Shown here in pieces: positions 13,062 through 25,000 of a stretch of DNA of 64,000 bases (its first letter is position 1; each line of letters starts with the position of its first letter). The stretch lies in the NCBI GenBank assembly GCA_934045075.1, contig OW203724.1:23527721-23591720 (forward strand), read 5' to 3'. Origin of the DNA: Yponomeuta sedellus. Taxonomy: Eukaryota > Arthropoda > Insecta > Lepidoptera > Yponomeutidae. The position numbers and the translations under genes are program-made. Below the pieces are notes generated by a model. That model worked only from the letters and a program-made list of their open reading frames with translations, had not been told where the DNA came from and made no database searches.

Positions 13062-15312
13062 TTGAAATGAAATGAAATGAAAAGGTTTTATTCAAAGTAG
13101 CGCAGATACTGCGGCTTAATGAACGTTACAAGTTAAACTAGGTGTCCATTTCAAAATCTGGATCATTTTGGAGAAAAAATGGACAAAAAAACTCCAAACT
13201 TAGTCTTTTCAAATTCCTTAATTAACAGAATTTACACAGATACTACAAAACTCGTGAATTTTACATGCTTGAATTCCAGACATCATTGTCATCTAAATAA
13301 TCCTTAATATTATAGTAGCTCTTTTGGCACAAAGTGTACTTTACACATTTTTTGAACCGCGCTTCAGTCAAACTTAATATATCTTCAGGGATTTTATTGT
13401 AGAAGCGTATACAATGCCCCATGAAGGATGTATTAACTTTTGCCAGCCTAAATCTTGGGATCAAAAGTTTATGTTTATTTCTAGTATTTACATTATGTTG
13501 GCTACCTGCAGTTTTAAAGTTGCTAATATTTTTCCTGACATACATAATATTTTCATAGATATACTGACTGGCAACTGTCAGGATGTTTGTTTCTTTAAAG
13601 AATTCTCTTAACGAGTCTCTACTGCCTAGCTTATAGATGAATCTGATCGCTCTTTTCTGCAAGACGAAGATGGTCTCAATGTCCGCTGCCCGTCCCCACA
13701 GTAGTATGCCGTAGGACATGATACTATGGAAGTAACTAAAATAAACGAGCCTGGCAGTTGCGACGTCAGTTAGTTCCCTAATTCTTTTAACAGCATATGC
13801 TGCAGAGCTAAGCCTATTTGCCAATTTTTCTATATGAGGACCCCATTGAAGCTTTGCATCAATTGTGATACCTAAAAATACAGTATCTTCGACAAGGTCT
13901 AGTTTGTCCCTTCCCAATATAACTTTGCTGTCAACTACTTTGACATTTGGTAGAGTGAACTTTATACATTTTGTCTTTTTTGAATTTAACAATAAGTTAT
14001 TAGAAGTAAACCAGTTTAGTACCTGAGAAAGAGCAGCATTAGTATTGTCAAGGTCATCTTCTTGTCTCTTAATTTTGAAAATAAGTGACGTGTCATCTGC
14101 AAATAGTACTATCTCTGACATATTTTGAACCATGAACGGCAAATCATTTACATATACGAGGAAGAGGAACGGCCCCAAAATCGATCCCTGTGGTACTCCT
14201 ATCCTGACCTCTGACCCTGAAGATTTAGTTCTATTTATATCAGCTCTTTGAATTCTTCCTTCTAAATATGATGTCATAAGTTTTAGGCTATTCCCGTTTA
14301 TACCATAGTGCTTTAATTTTAAAAGAAGTGTTTTATGGTCAACGCAATCAAATGCTTTTGACAAGTCACAGAATACGCCTATAGCATCCTTGCGATCTTC
14401 CCATGCACTAAATATATGTTTAACTAACATGACGCCGGCGTCCGTTGTAGAGCGCCCTTGCGTAAAGCCGAATTGCTGACCATGGAGAAGTTGATAGTCA
14501 TTGAAGTGTGTAAGCAGTTGACCTAGAACTATCTTCTCGAATATTTTACTCAAAACGGGTAGAACCGAGACTGGTCTGAAATTTGAAGGATCTTGCTTAT
14601 CACCACTTTTAAATAAAGGAACGAGCCTACTATATTTCATTAGATCTGGGAATATACCCTCATCTAGACATTTGTTAAAGATTCTGGCTAAATAGGGTGC
14701 TAGGGTGTCGATTACTGAGCTAACTACTGTTACTGACATACCCCACAAATCTTCAGTTTTTTTAAGCTTTAGCTTTTTAAACGATTTAATCACGGTATGA
14801 GCTTCAATATAATCAAACGAAAAATCGTGATCGCATGGGGGGACATTGTCTTTCAAAATAGTTTCTGCAAGAGCTGGAGAAGAGTCTAAAGGAGCTGTCG
14901 TTATAATTGGAACATTTGTAAAGAACTGTTCAAAAGCCGCAGCAATGTCTTCATTTGAGGTTATTAATTTATTATTTATTTTAAGTGCAAATTCGCGATC
15001 TCCCAATTTGGATTTACCAGTTTCCTTATTTATAATAGCCCAAATTGTTTTAGATTTATTAGAAGATTGAAGGATTTTTGATTTTATATACTCGCATTTT
15101 GCTTTGTGGCAGACGGCCTTAAATAATTTTGAATATAGTTTTACATACTGTATAAAACTGGGGTTGTATGTATATGTTTTTTTCTCATACAGTGAATAAA
15201 GTGTGTCCCTACTTTTTCGGATGCCGGCAGTGGCCCATTCACTAAATTGTAATTTATTTTGTTTGCAGGATATGGGGCTGGTGCTTTGGTTAAACAAGTA
15301 AATAACTGCAAG
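13062..15312 (-). mobile_element. 5'-truncated non-LTR retrotransposon (CR1/Jockey group)
   Basis: Minus-strand element. The 5' end is lost inside the linker between endonuclease and reverse transcriptase; the 3' UTR is short and ends with an AATAAA (complement at about 13087-13092) and a TTTCA-type simple repeat tail at 13062-13083. A diverged relative of its 3' coding part lies at 45930-46540. It lies between the convergent ds and Eaat2 genes. Confidence 0.85.
13261..15312 (-). CDS. Reverse transcriptase ORF2 fragment of a non-LTR retrotransposon
   Basis: About 683 codons, open without frameshift or stop to TAA at 13261. Catalytic motifs are intact: DLSKAFDCVDH (first Asp), GVPQGSILGPFLF, FADDTSL (the YxDD equivalent) and NNLLLNSKKTK. 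The thumb/C-terminal region has LGITIDAKLQWG and VLQKRAIRFIY. The normal N-terminal apurinic-type endonuclease domain is absent because the copy is truncated; the frame is open from 15312 with no recognisable native start. The enzyme would copy LINE RNA at a nicked target, but this copy lacks a promoter and endonuclease and is probably immobile. The exact clade (Jockey, CR1 or Daphne-like) needs a tree. Confidence 0.9.
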   Translation of the reverse strand, partial: LAVIYLFNQSTSPISCKQNKLQFSEWATAGIRKSRDTLYSLYEKKTYTYNPSFIQYVKLYSKLFKAVCHKAKCEYIKSKILQSSNKSKTIWAIINKETGKSKLGDREFALKINNKLITSNEDIAAAFEQFFTNVPIITTAPLDSSPALAETILKDNVPPCDHDFSFDYIEAHTVIKSFKKLKLKKTEDLWGMSVTVVSSVIDTLAPYLARIFNKCLDEGIFPDLMKYSRLVPLFKSGDKQDPSNFRPVSVLPVLSKIFEKIVLGQLLTHFNDYQLLHGQQFGFTQGRSTTDAGVMLVKHIFSAWEDRKDAIGVFCDLSKAFDCVDHKTLLLKLKHYGINGNSLKLMTSYLEGRIQRADINRTKSSGSEVRIGVPQGSILGPFLFLVYVNDLPFMVQNMSEIVLFADDTSLIFKIKRQEDDLDNTNAALSQVLNWFTSNNLLLNSKKTKCIKFTLPNVKVVDSKVILGRDKLDLVEDTVFLGITIDAKLQWGPHIEKLANRLSSAAYAVKRIRELTDVATARLVYFSYFHSIMSYGILLWGRAADIETIFVLQKRAIRFIYKLGSRDSLREFFKETNILTVASQYIYENIMYVRKNISNFKTAGSQHNVNTRNKHKLLIPRFRLAKVNTSFMGHCIRFYNKIPEDILSLTEARFKKCVKYTLCQKSYYNIKDYLDDNDVWNSSM

Positions 15313-15319
15313 TTAACAA

Positions 15320-16079
15320 TAGCTGCCCATACTGGACTATCCAGGCAATCCTTTTGTAACTCAATAATTATTTATATTCCTGCCTTCATCGAGTTAATAC
15401 GCTGACAATAATAATGCTATTTGTAACCCATTTGTGATTCCTTATTTATCGTTATATTCCTCGTTATAATTATTTGCTTATCGAATTATTTCTTCTTGCT
15501 GATCAATGCTTATGCTGCGGATCATTTGAATAGTTCATATCGGATAGAGTACAATTGTAACTCTTTTTTAGACATATTCACGAAATAGTGCAAAAACAGA
15601 ATAAAAACCGTAGATCTAGTTCATCTATATTTACGGTTACAAAAGTTCGCAGAGCTTGCCATGGTTCACCGAAAACTCTTTATCGAACGATTCGCAGACT
15701 AACGTTCAGCGTAATAACGATCCGCTCAGTCAACGTTGATCGATTTTGGACCTCAAAGTCGAAATGAGTCGATCGTAGACCTCCTTTTTGGGCGGGACAA
15801 AGCTGGGAACTAAATGGCAAAGCCTGAAAAATTACCCGGAATAGAAAAACCTCGAAAAAGATGCCTGATACTCGTATAGACCGTCTCAACGTCGCACCAA
15901 TCATTCTTGCAGTAAAGAGTGTTTCGGATGATCATTAGCCCTTATCACATAATTATGTTTCATTGAAAATTGGGTAACAATGGGCCGGTAATACTCACTA
16001 CAAACTACAGCGTTGCACTCTACAAAACAACCAAAGACGTACCACGGTAAAAGGACCTTTCCAATCTTTCAAATAGGAG
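15320..16079. other. Intergenic and presumed Eaat2 3' UTR, no element seen
   Basis: Directly downstream of the Eaat2 stop on the minus strand, so part is expected to be its 3' UTR. No clear AATAAA on that strand close to the stop, no repeat family and no coding frame were recognised. Confidence 0.4.
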
Positions 16080-19000
16080 CTAAATTCGTTTAAGTGGACT
16101 ACTGGGTTTGCTGTTGGAGTTTTGTAAATGCATGTCGATGATGACTTCGGTGGAGGCGTTGGATTTGTCCCCGGGAGTGGTAGTCCCCACTTCCGTGTCT
16201 GTGTTTGGAGTTTGTAGCAGGCCGTTTGCGATGACTGGCTCCTGAAACATTAAAGAACTTTGCTTACTTTTTTTTTCAACGAAGGTATCATAACCTTTAT
16301 ATTCAGCATCCGAAAAGCCTAGTAGCTATTATAACAAATTTCAATACTTATATAGTAACGCAACATCTGAGGAAGCAAGCAAGGAGGGTTGCAGGTAGAG
16401 GGTGAATGGTCTCATGATAAGAAGTAGAAATAGAAAGCATTTATTGACGTATTAAGAAAATGGGTCAAGGATCAGCATTACCAAGTCAACACAGTGACCT
16501 TGGTAACGCTGATTTTCAGCCATTACGTACAAAAAACTTAAAAGTATAAGAATCTACTTACATACAGTTCAGAAGTTAACATACTGACATAATAGAGTTG
16601 AATATAATGTTCTCTCAGCTGTATTCTTGAAATTCTACGTTACGGGCTGGTACGACTATCTTCGACAGGGCAGTCTAAATTCGTACCGAACGAACTTCTT
16701 TTGGTAGTCAAACATGGATCATATGCAGTAAACAACTCACTAAAGAAACAGCGTCGCAGGCCATCAGCTCTTTCTTCGACATGTGCTCGACCACTGCGGC
16801 AGCGTAGCAGTCACCGAGCATGTTGTTCGAGGTGCGGATGCGGTCCCTGGACCAAAATGTCAACATTAGTAAAAAAATTACATATAAACAAAGCACTTCG
16901 CGGGAGCCTTTCACGGCTGTCGCAACTCACGCTCGCATTTCTCACGATGTTAAAGCTATTAAAATTTATGATTTCAAAACATCTTTTATTTATTGTAAAC
17001 TACGTACCTATTGAAAAACAAAATATATTTCAAACGTTAGATGTGTATATATGTATTTCTTTATGTAAATATTTGTTACGCATCAACGCCAGAATAGCAG
17101 AACGGATTGGGATGAAATTTGGCACAGGGATAAATTTTAGTCTGGTAAACTGGTCTGGCTTTTTATCCGGGAATAATACATTCCGGAATTTCTCCGCGAA
17201 CGAAGTCATGGGCTGAAGCTGTAGTAGTTACTTATACCTATTATCAAGCAAAGCTTCAAAAAAATGTTAGAATATGAGTTACGAGAGATGGATACCAGGA
17301 ATAAAAGCAGTCGTTCGGCCTTCAACCTTCGGTCCGCCGCATTGTAAGATGTTTAGTGTAAGTTCAATAAAAATATTAAATTAATTAAATACAGGCACAT
17401 ACATCGCTTCTGGCCCCACACAAGGATACCCTGTGTCGTGGGAACCAAAAACAACGACATCACATACATGTAAACATCCAAGACCTGGGATTTTTTTACG
17501 TCATGGTGTCTGTGGTATATGCCCTAACAAAAATCGACATCGTTAGGGATTTCCCTCATTCTATATGACCTAATTAATAACTAATCCATCATTTAAAATA
17601 GATTATATTGATGTTGATTCTAAAAATGTCTCAACGCCTGCAAAAGTTTTAATAGCAAGTGTTTCATCTCTGAACATGTTGACTCTGTTCATTGTGTTCG
17701 TAAAACTCATATTTACAAGCACGCGTCTTATTATTAGGTTTACTAAATTAAATTTCATTGTGATTCCATTATGAACAGCATATAATCAAAGTAAGAGAAG
17801 AGTGTGCCCAAAGACGATTTCAACGAATCGAATTTGACATTAAATTTCTTAAACTTTCCGAAAAGTAGTGGTACCACTTTAGATATGAAATACTCTGAAA
17901 TCTAGAAAAACATTATCCATTGATGGTCCAACACTCAATACTTGAGACACAAATTTTACAGTTCTACCATAGTAAAAGTGGTACGTATCGACAAGCTTAA
18001 GTTTGTTTCCTAGGGTGCATGACTGGAGCTCACTGAGCCCGTAGCTCTGGCGCGTAACAATCAGCGAGTTGCCCTGGGAGCTCTGAGTAACCCTGATTTA
18101 CAAATCCTTTCGCAACAATGGCTTGCCATCGACATGCTAAGAAGAAGTAAAACATAACAAACATTCTTATAGCCAATATAAGCGAATTGGGATACCACCT
18201 GGCCGTTCAATTGAAAATTGTCTAGTTAGGTTTGGATTTCAACAAGCCTACTCACACCAGCCAATCCACTGCGAATAACAGCGAGACGTCATGCGCTGGC
18301 GCATCCACCGCGGCTAACACCACTAGTAGCAACACCATCGCTGCCGAGGGTACTGACGCTGAGGAGACGGATGCGGCCGTCGCTGTTAGACTGGAAAGAG
18401 GGAAGAAATTGATCAGGATAAGTTGTTTCATTGCCTGCTTGTGTCATCAATGACATTTTCGATTATTTGAAGTTTAAGCAAAGTTTAAGATTACATAAAC
18501 TCGCTCTAGTGTAGGCAAAGTATTATTTCGGAACCGCGTTCATAATTGTTCACCTGCAGTACAATTCCACCAAACTGCGATCCCCAACCCGCAAGCCCAG
18601 CGTGGGGATTATGGGCACTTTCCCTCAATGATGGCCCAATCTTGCACTATGGCGCTCATAAGGGGAGGGCTTATGTCCAGCAGTGGACTAATATAGCCTG
18701 AAGACCCTGGCCTTGGCCCTGATACAATCTTTTTCCTGAGTCGAGTATGCTGGTTTTCCCTCAATTCTTATAAGCTCTCTGCTTATATACGACTCACTGC
18801 AGGACACAAGGCTTCTTTAGAGAGAGAATGGGCTTAGTCATGATTGGTGCCCACCGTGGTTTGGCGATTTCGAGTGCAAAAGTATATGAACACCTCAACT
18901 CGAATTACAGAAAGTTATGGTTGAAGCAAATAAATTCTTTCCACAGCTTAAAATAATTGTTGTAGCGCTATAGATAGGTTTATCTTACAGATAGGTTTCC

Positions 19001-22000
19001 AGCTTAGAATTTGCTCATTAATTGTACAAAAAACTCGTCATTTCTTATCAATCTGAAAGTTGCGAACACATCAAATAGGCAGGGCCTTGCATCCCTCGCG
19101 GTGTTTTCCTTCACGGTTAGCGAGTAGTATAACCACCAGAATTAACAAATGTATGTGGCTTGAAAACAAAAATATTGGTACATGCCGTTACCAAGTGCAA
19201 GACCTTTAAGAGGTACCTCCGCTGAGTTCCCATTAGTTCCTACATTGATAAAATTACTTACAAAACAGTGCACAGGTCCGCCAACCCCAGGTGTATATTA
19301 TTCATCTGGCAGATGAAAACGCTGGCCACTGCGAGGAAAAGCGCCGTTCCGTCCATATTGATGTTGCAGCCTATAGGCAGCACAAATCTGGTCACTCTTG
19401 GGTCAATCCGCAGGGGGCCTTCCATACAGCGGAACGTCACTGGTAGGGCTGCGGCACTGAGAACGGATTATATTCAATAATATGTTCATCGTTATTGTAA
19501 TCGTAATGGTAAACGTCATCATCAACATCGTCATCCTCTTTAAACTGTTTATAGAAATGTAGAATAAGTTACATAAAGAATACTAATGTAAACTTATTCT
19601 TAATCTGTAGTTATTCTTAGCAAAATTAAATGACAACGCGAGGCCTGCGACTCTGCGGGGAGAAATATAGTCAATAATTTGTCATTGTCATCTTATAAGT
19701 AATCATCATAACATTGTTCCCCCGTGGGAGGGGGAACGGTCGGTGGGCAGACCAGCAGCCAGATGGTCAGATGACTTAAGTAAAGTGGCCGGCAAACAGT
19801 GGATGAGACTAGCGCGAGACCGTGCTGGCTGGCGTGGAAATGAAGAGGCCTATACCCAGCAGTGGGGTTTACCGGGCTGATGATGATGATAACATTGTTA
19901 CTTGATGTTTTATCGGAAGAGTCCGTCCAGGTTTCGTTAAGTCACAGAGCATAATTGTGGGTAGTATATAAAAACGTCTCTGGTTTTTTCCGTAATTAAA
20001 TTAATAACGTGTAGTGCTTACGCAATTTTTAGATTGAAAATCATCAGCATCGTCAAATTCTTATCGTAAATATTTTCTGATTTACGATTATTTTTCTGAT
20101 TATTGTTTTAATTTCATTATCAAAATCAGTCTTCCTAATAGAGAAATACAGAGCAATCTGATGAAACAGGCAGCTTATTTATGGAGCCTACTCTTAAAAT
20201 TAATAATCTTCTCTTTTACACAACTCATCTGGTCCTTATTTGGCGATTTAGAATACTTCCATAAGTCTAAACATATAGGTAATTATCATTATAATCAGCC
20301 GGTGTCAGTCCATTGCTGGACTTAGGCCTCTCCAAAGCACTGTTAGTCTAAACTCATCAAAATGTAATTAAAATCCTCAATATTTCTAGACAACGAGTTT
20401 TTCGCGTGACCCAATGTTTCAATAGAACCTTTTGTTGAAACACTGAACTTACGTGGAAGCCATGGCCATGGCGGTCAGCATGGGTTGTGAGAGGCCCCAG
20501 TAGAATTTGAAGGGGTTTTTCTTTAGGAAAACGAAGTAGATCAACTGCATTACAATCAGCTGGTACAGGTACACGCCGATTGCTACCGTCGCTATGAACC
20601 ACGCGAGCTGAGACATCACTTGAGCTGAAAATCAAAATTAAATGAATGAATATTGGCGCCCAAGTTATTTCATTCTTTTCTTATGAGATTACATAGTCAT
20701 CCTAAATAGGTCGTTGACGACAGCGGGAATGTCGTATCCGTAACCAAATGATTCCATTTTTCTCTATTCTGTTTGACCTGGCTCGGTAGTGAGGTAGATA
20801 GAAGCCACTGCCTTTTTCTACCGATGTACGAGTACATAAAACGAATGCGTAACCTCCGGCCCCTTCGTGATAGCTAGTTGTTTCACTTCAATAAAAAATT
20901 TGATCGGCATTATTTATAAGCCGCGTTGTTTGATTTATGAACCGTAAATGCTGCTGTGGTTCCGCAGAAAAACTTACAATTTTCTTGTTAGTACGATTCA
21001 TTGTACAGACGCTAAACGGAAATTCTTTTCCGAAACTACATATAAGACTAGTTGTTTCTATTCTCGATTCAAATTTAGTGCCCGGTAATTTTGGGGCATT
21101 TCAGTTTGGGTCTCAAAAAAGGACTTATTGTGAAACATCGGGAAAGAAACCCGTGGCTTGGTTGATTTTCCGCCTATGTCTCTGACTGTCTTTCCGGTGG
21201 ATTGTAGGTGCGGAGCAAATCTAATCTATCTTAAGTATGTTTTAGACACGTGAGTCCCCTGAGACAACTGACATCCGAGTCACTTCACTTATCGTGTGTT
21301 AGGTAGAAATTGCCAACTTGGCAACCGTAATCGGTTGATAGAGACAGTTTTAAAATGTAGATAGTTAAAAATAGTAAATTGTGAGGAATCCTGAGTGTCG
21401 GAAGTTTTTATATATCAGCGCATCAATTTGTTGGTTCGGGGTGGGCACATACTCTTTTTTTGAGAAAAGACCTGGGCGTACTAGGCTGGATCAAAAACAT
21501 TTTTGAAGTAAAAAGCAATTTTCATCATATTTTCATTTGCAACTCTCGTGATTCAAGGTTATTTGACTCGCAGATGACAAGTGAGTTGGTCAACACGTGC
21601 TTCCGGCCCATTAAGATGGGAACTACGGTGCGAGTCAGACCTGATCTTTGACTAAACATTAGAAGTCCAAATTCAAGGTTTTCCAAAAGGCAATGAAGTG
21701 CAACTTACTGAAAAAGAGACAAGTCGAAGCGAAGACGGTGTGACCAATTGACCAAAGATTGATATGTCTGGTAAGAGTTTGTAAGGTAAGACATTGAAGG
21801 GTGGAAGTCTAACCGATTTTAACACGTGTATTCACATTCGTACAAACGTTCTATCAATAACATTACGATAGTCCAATGTCACTGTCTTATTTTAATTATC
21901 GCTATTTATTTTTCTAAGCGAAGTTCCGAATCAAATTTTTATGTGTCATCACATCAACATTATCATCCGCCACCTCTGGCCACTGCTGGGTATAGGCCTT

Positions 22001-25000
22001 TTCCCCATCACGTGATTCTTCTCGGTCTCTTGCCATTCGCATCCATGAGCCCCCTGCTTGACCACATCGTCCGACCATCGGGCTGAACCCACTGACCACC
22101 GCCCGGATCTCCACCGCCACTTCGTTACTGCTCTGGTCTACCAGCCGTCTTCTAGCCTCGACATGTGTCTCATAATCAGTTTATGATCGTAATTACATTT
22201 TAAGTTTTACCAAAACTTATGTTGCTCATATCTATATTTTTAGAAATGTCAGGATTAACCAACATTTTATATAAACTTCGCATCAACTCAAAACAAAACC
22301 GACATAGCGTGGTTTTGTACATACGATAACAAATTGCGATTATAAGGGATGGCTTGGTGGAAAGTAATAATAGTAAGAGCTTTTAGTTCACCGTTCTAGC
22401 TGTAAAAATGGTTGGTTCTTGTTTGTCTGTTAACGTAAAGGTAAGGCAAGGTCGAGGTAATTTGGAAAATTACTTAAAGGGAATTCATTTGCGGTAGACT
22501 ACTATAATGTTATAAGTCACATATAGTTTAATGTTCATTATATTAAATTGAAATTTTATGGGATAAAGAAAGCACTCCAATAAACTTCGGAGGCAATTAA
22601 GTCAACTTCAGATACTATACTCAAATAATAACGTCAATGAATAAAAAAAACGCCAGTTACTAAATTGAGAATCTTAATACCTACTGAGTATAGTTCTGAT
22701 TCCTTAAAAGTTTAAGCTGATAATTTCTAAATTACCTTCTCATATCAGTTACCCGGTAAGTTCAAACAGTGGAACATCAGCACAACACTTAGATTTCAAC
22801 GTAAAAGTTTTCTGTATTCGTAATGCTCAAAGGATAACTTTAACTTTTCTCACTTTCGTATTTGATGGAAATTGTAATCAGGCCTCCTTGCTGCTTTAGT
22901 ATTTGAACTGGCAGCAGTTAAACTACCAGCACATATGTTGAAGAATTAATATTATACGTATGTAATTATGAACTTAAATAATATAGCAGACCAGATTATA
23001 TATGACTAAAATTACGAGTATGTAAGCATTTACGAAAACTCTTCATTACATGAACGTAATGAATGATGTGATTACCTAAAACTTTTCTGAGATTTATTGT
23101 TTCATTATTATGAGGTTATAAATGCTTTTTAATTTTTATCTAATCTGTATGGAAACCATAGACAGAAATGCCTAAAGTAATAGTCTATTAAGTAGTTTTC
23201 TATTGACTATACCAACAAATATGAATTAAAATCAGCAATTATTTCTTTACTTTAGATTAGATTAGATTAAAATAAATTGTATTAGCCAGCAAAATGTTTA
23301 AGAAAATTAATTTAAATATATCTACGTAATAATAGACTCACCAACATTGTCGACACCCAAAATCTTTCCGGCTATCACGCTGGAAACTCCAAGAGGCGTC
23401 AGCCACATGACTCCTGTCACCATTTTCATGATAACCTCGAAAATTGCTTGGAAGAAGTCAATAACAACCTGGCCTTTCTGGCCCAGGGTTCCGAGCAGGC
23501 TCCCGAAGACCAGACAAAAGAACACGAGGCCTAGAGTGTTGGTTCCAGATCTGGGGAAAATAAATAAACTTTTGTGTTCGATGTTTCAGAGACAGAAATA
23601 TTGGAACCTACTTGGGTTTGGACTATCATTACCTCTGTCATCTGCTGGGTATGGACCTTATACAACTTCTCGTCATTCGCATCATTCGCAGCACGCATGC
23701 CCCCCTATCACCACTTCAGACTCAAAATTCGATCACCAATTTCGTCGACCTTCATCTGACTTCGGATGACAACATTACTCGTAATCTAATCTCTTGGTAT
23801 GCTCTCTTTGATTTGACTTCGATTAAAATAAAACCGTCAGGTGCGGAAAAAATAGTTTAAAATGAATTAGAAACACTAAGCATGTAGTTATGGTGAACTT
23901 ACTAACCAAAGAAGCCTTGTAATAAAAAGTATTAATGATTCGAATAATTTTTCATTTTCAGCTAAGCTTTGAACTTATCAAAAAGTGCGGAGATAACAAC
24001 GGCAAGATTTGACAGCTGATGTAAATTAAAATGCTGGCCACATATTTCAATTAATGTGATTTTACGGAATTCCACGTTTTAATGAGATTTATTGTTTCTT
24101 CCTCTATAATTTTAAATGAATGAAACGTTTGTAGAGCAAACATCGATTACCTTTCTTTGTTTACACATTTACATAGTTCACCAATAAGTGACATTGCATG
24201 TTTGATGAGCTCTAATGGTACGAGGTGGACTTTTAATTACCGAAGTTACACTTCAGTAATCAATAACTGTCAAGCAGTTAAGGTTCGAAGTTAAAGTGTC
24301 AACATTTATTTTTGTGTTTAGATGGGTGTTTCTCTCTAACTGCTAGGGTGTTCACATATTGAGTTTTTGAATTCGATAATCGTAGTGGATATTGCGTTAT
24401 GATTGAGCCCACACTCTTTCTTTCTGTGGGACGTTCAGTAATATTCAGTGTGATTTATAATATACATTATAATATAGATTGCTAAATAATAGTATTACTT
24501 TAATATAATAATAAAATTACTTTAATAATGCAGCCTATATATTAAGCGCTCGTGGCCTAGGCGAACCGAGTGATTGGAATCAATCACTTGGTTAAGCAAC
24601 AACAGGCGCGGTCAGGTGCGGGATGGGTGAGCGTCCCGTGACTACCGCTAGTGGCATTTTTCCGAGCGCTTCCGTGCTTCGCAAGGCACGTTAAGCCGTT
24701 GGTGCCGGCTGTCATACATATAATGGCAGTCGTTAAGCCATGTCAGAGGCCTTATGGGCGGCTTGATAACTTCTGACAGTAAGGACCGCCACTGTCTTAC
24801 AATCCTCCACCAACCTGGACTTGGCCCCCGTGGTGGAGTAAGGCCTAACCTTCCTGCGATGCAGGAAGAGACCCGTGCCCCAGCAGTGGGGACATACAAG
24901 GGTTGATTACGAAATAATAGTTGACAAATAATAAAAACTATTAAACCAAGGTGGTCATACCAAGTTGTGCTTGAATGTGCTAATGGTATGACCTTCTAAT

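Noticed and set aside
18232..18453. Plus-strand open frame of 73 codons (starts [12 protein letters not shown]) as a possible small gene
   Set aside because: It is antisense to Eaat2 exon 7 (18256-18390, minus), whose protein sequence, phases and splice sites fit the transporter exactly.
16860..19260. Eaat2 seemed at first to lack the HP2/TM8 exon, because exons 6 and 8 join in frame
   Set aside because: The exon was found at 18256-18390 with AG/GT sites and phase 2 at both ends; the gene is complete.
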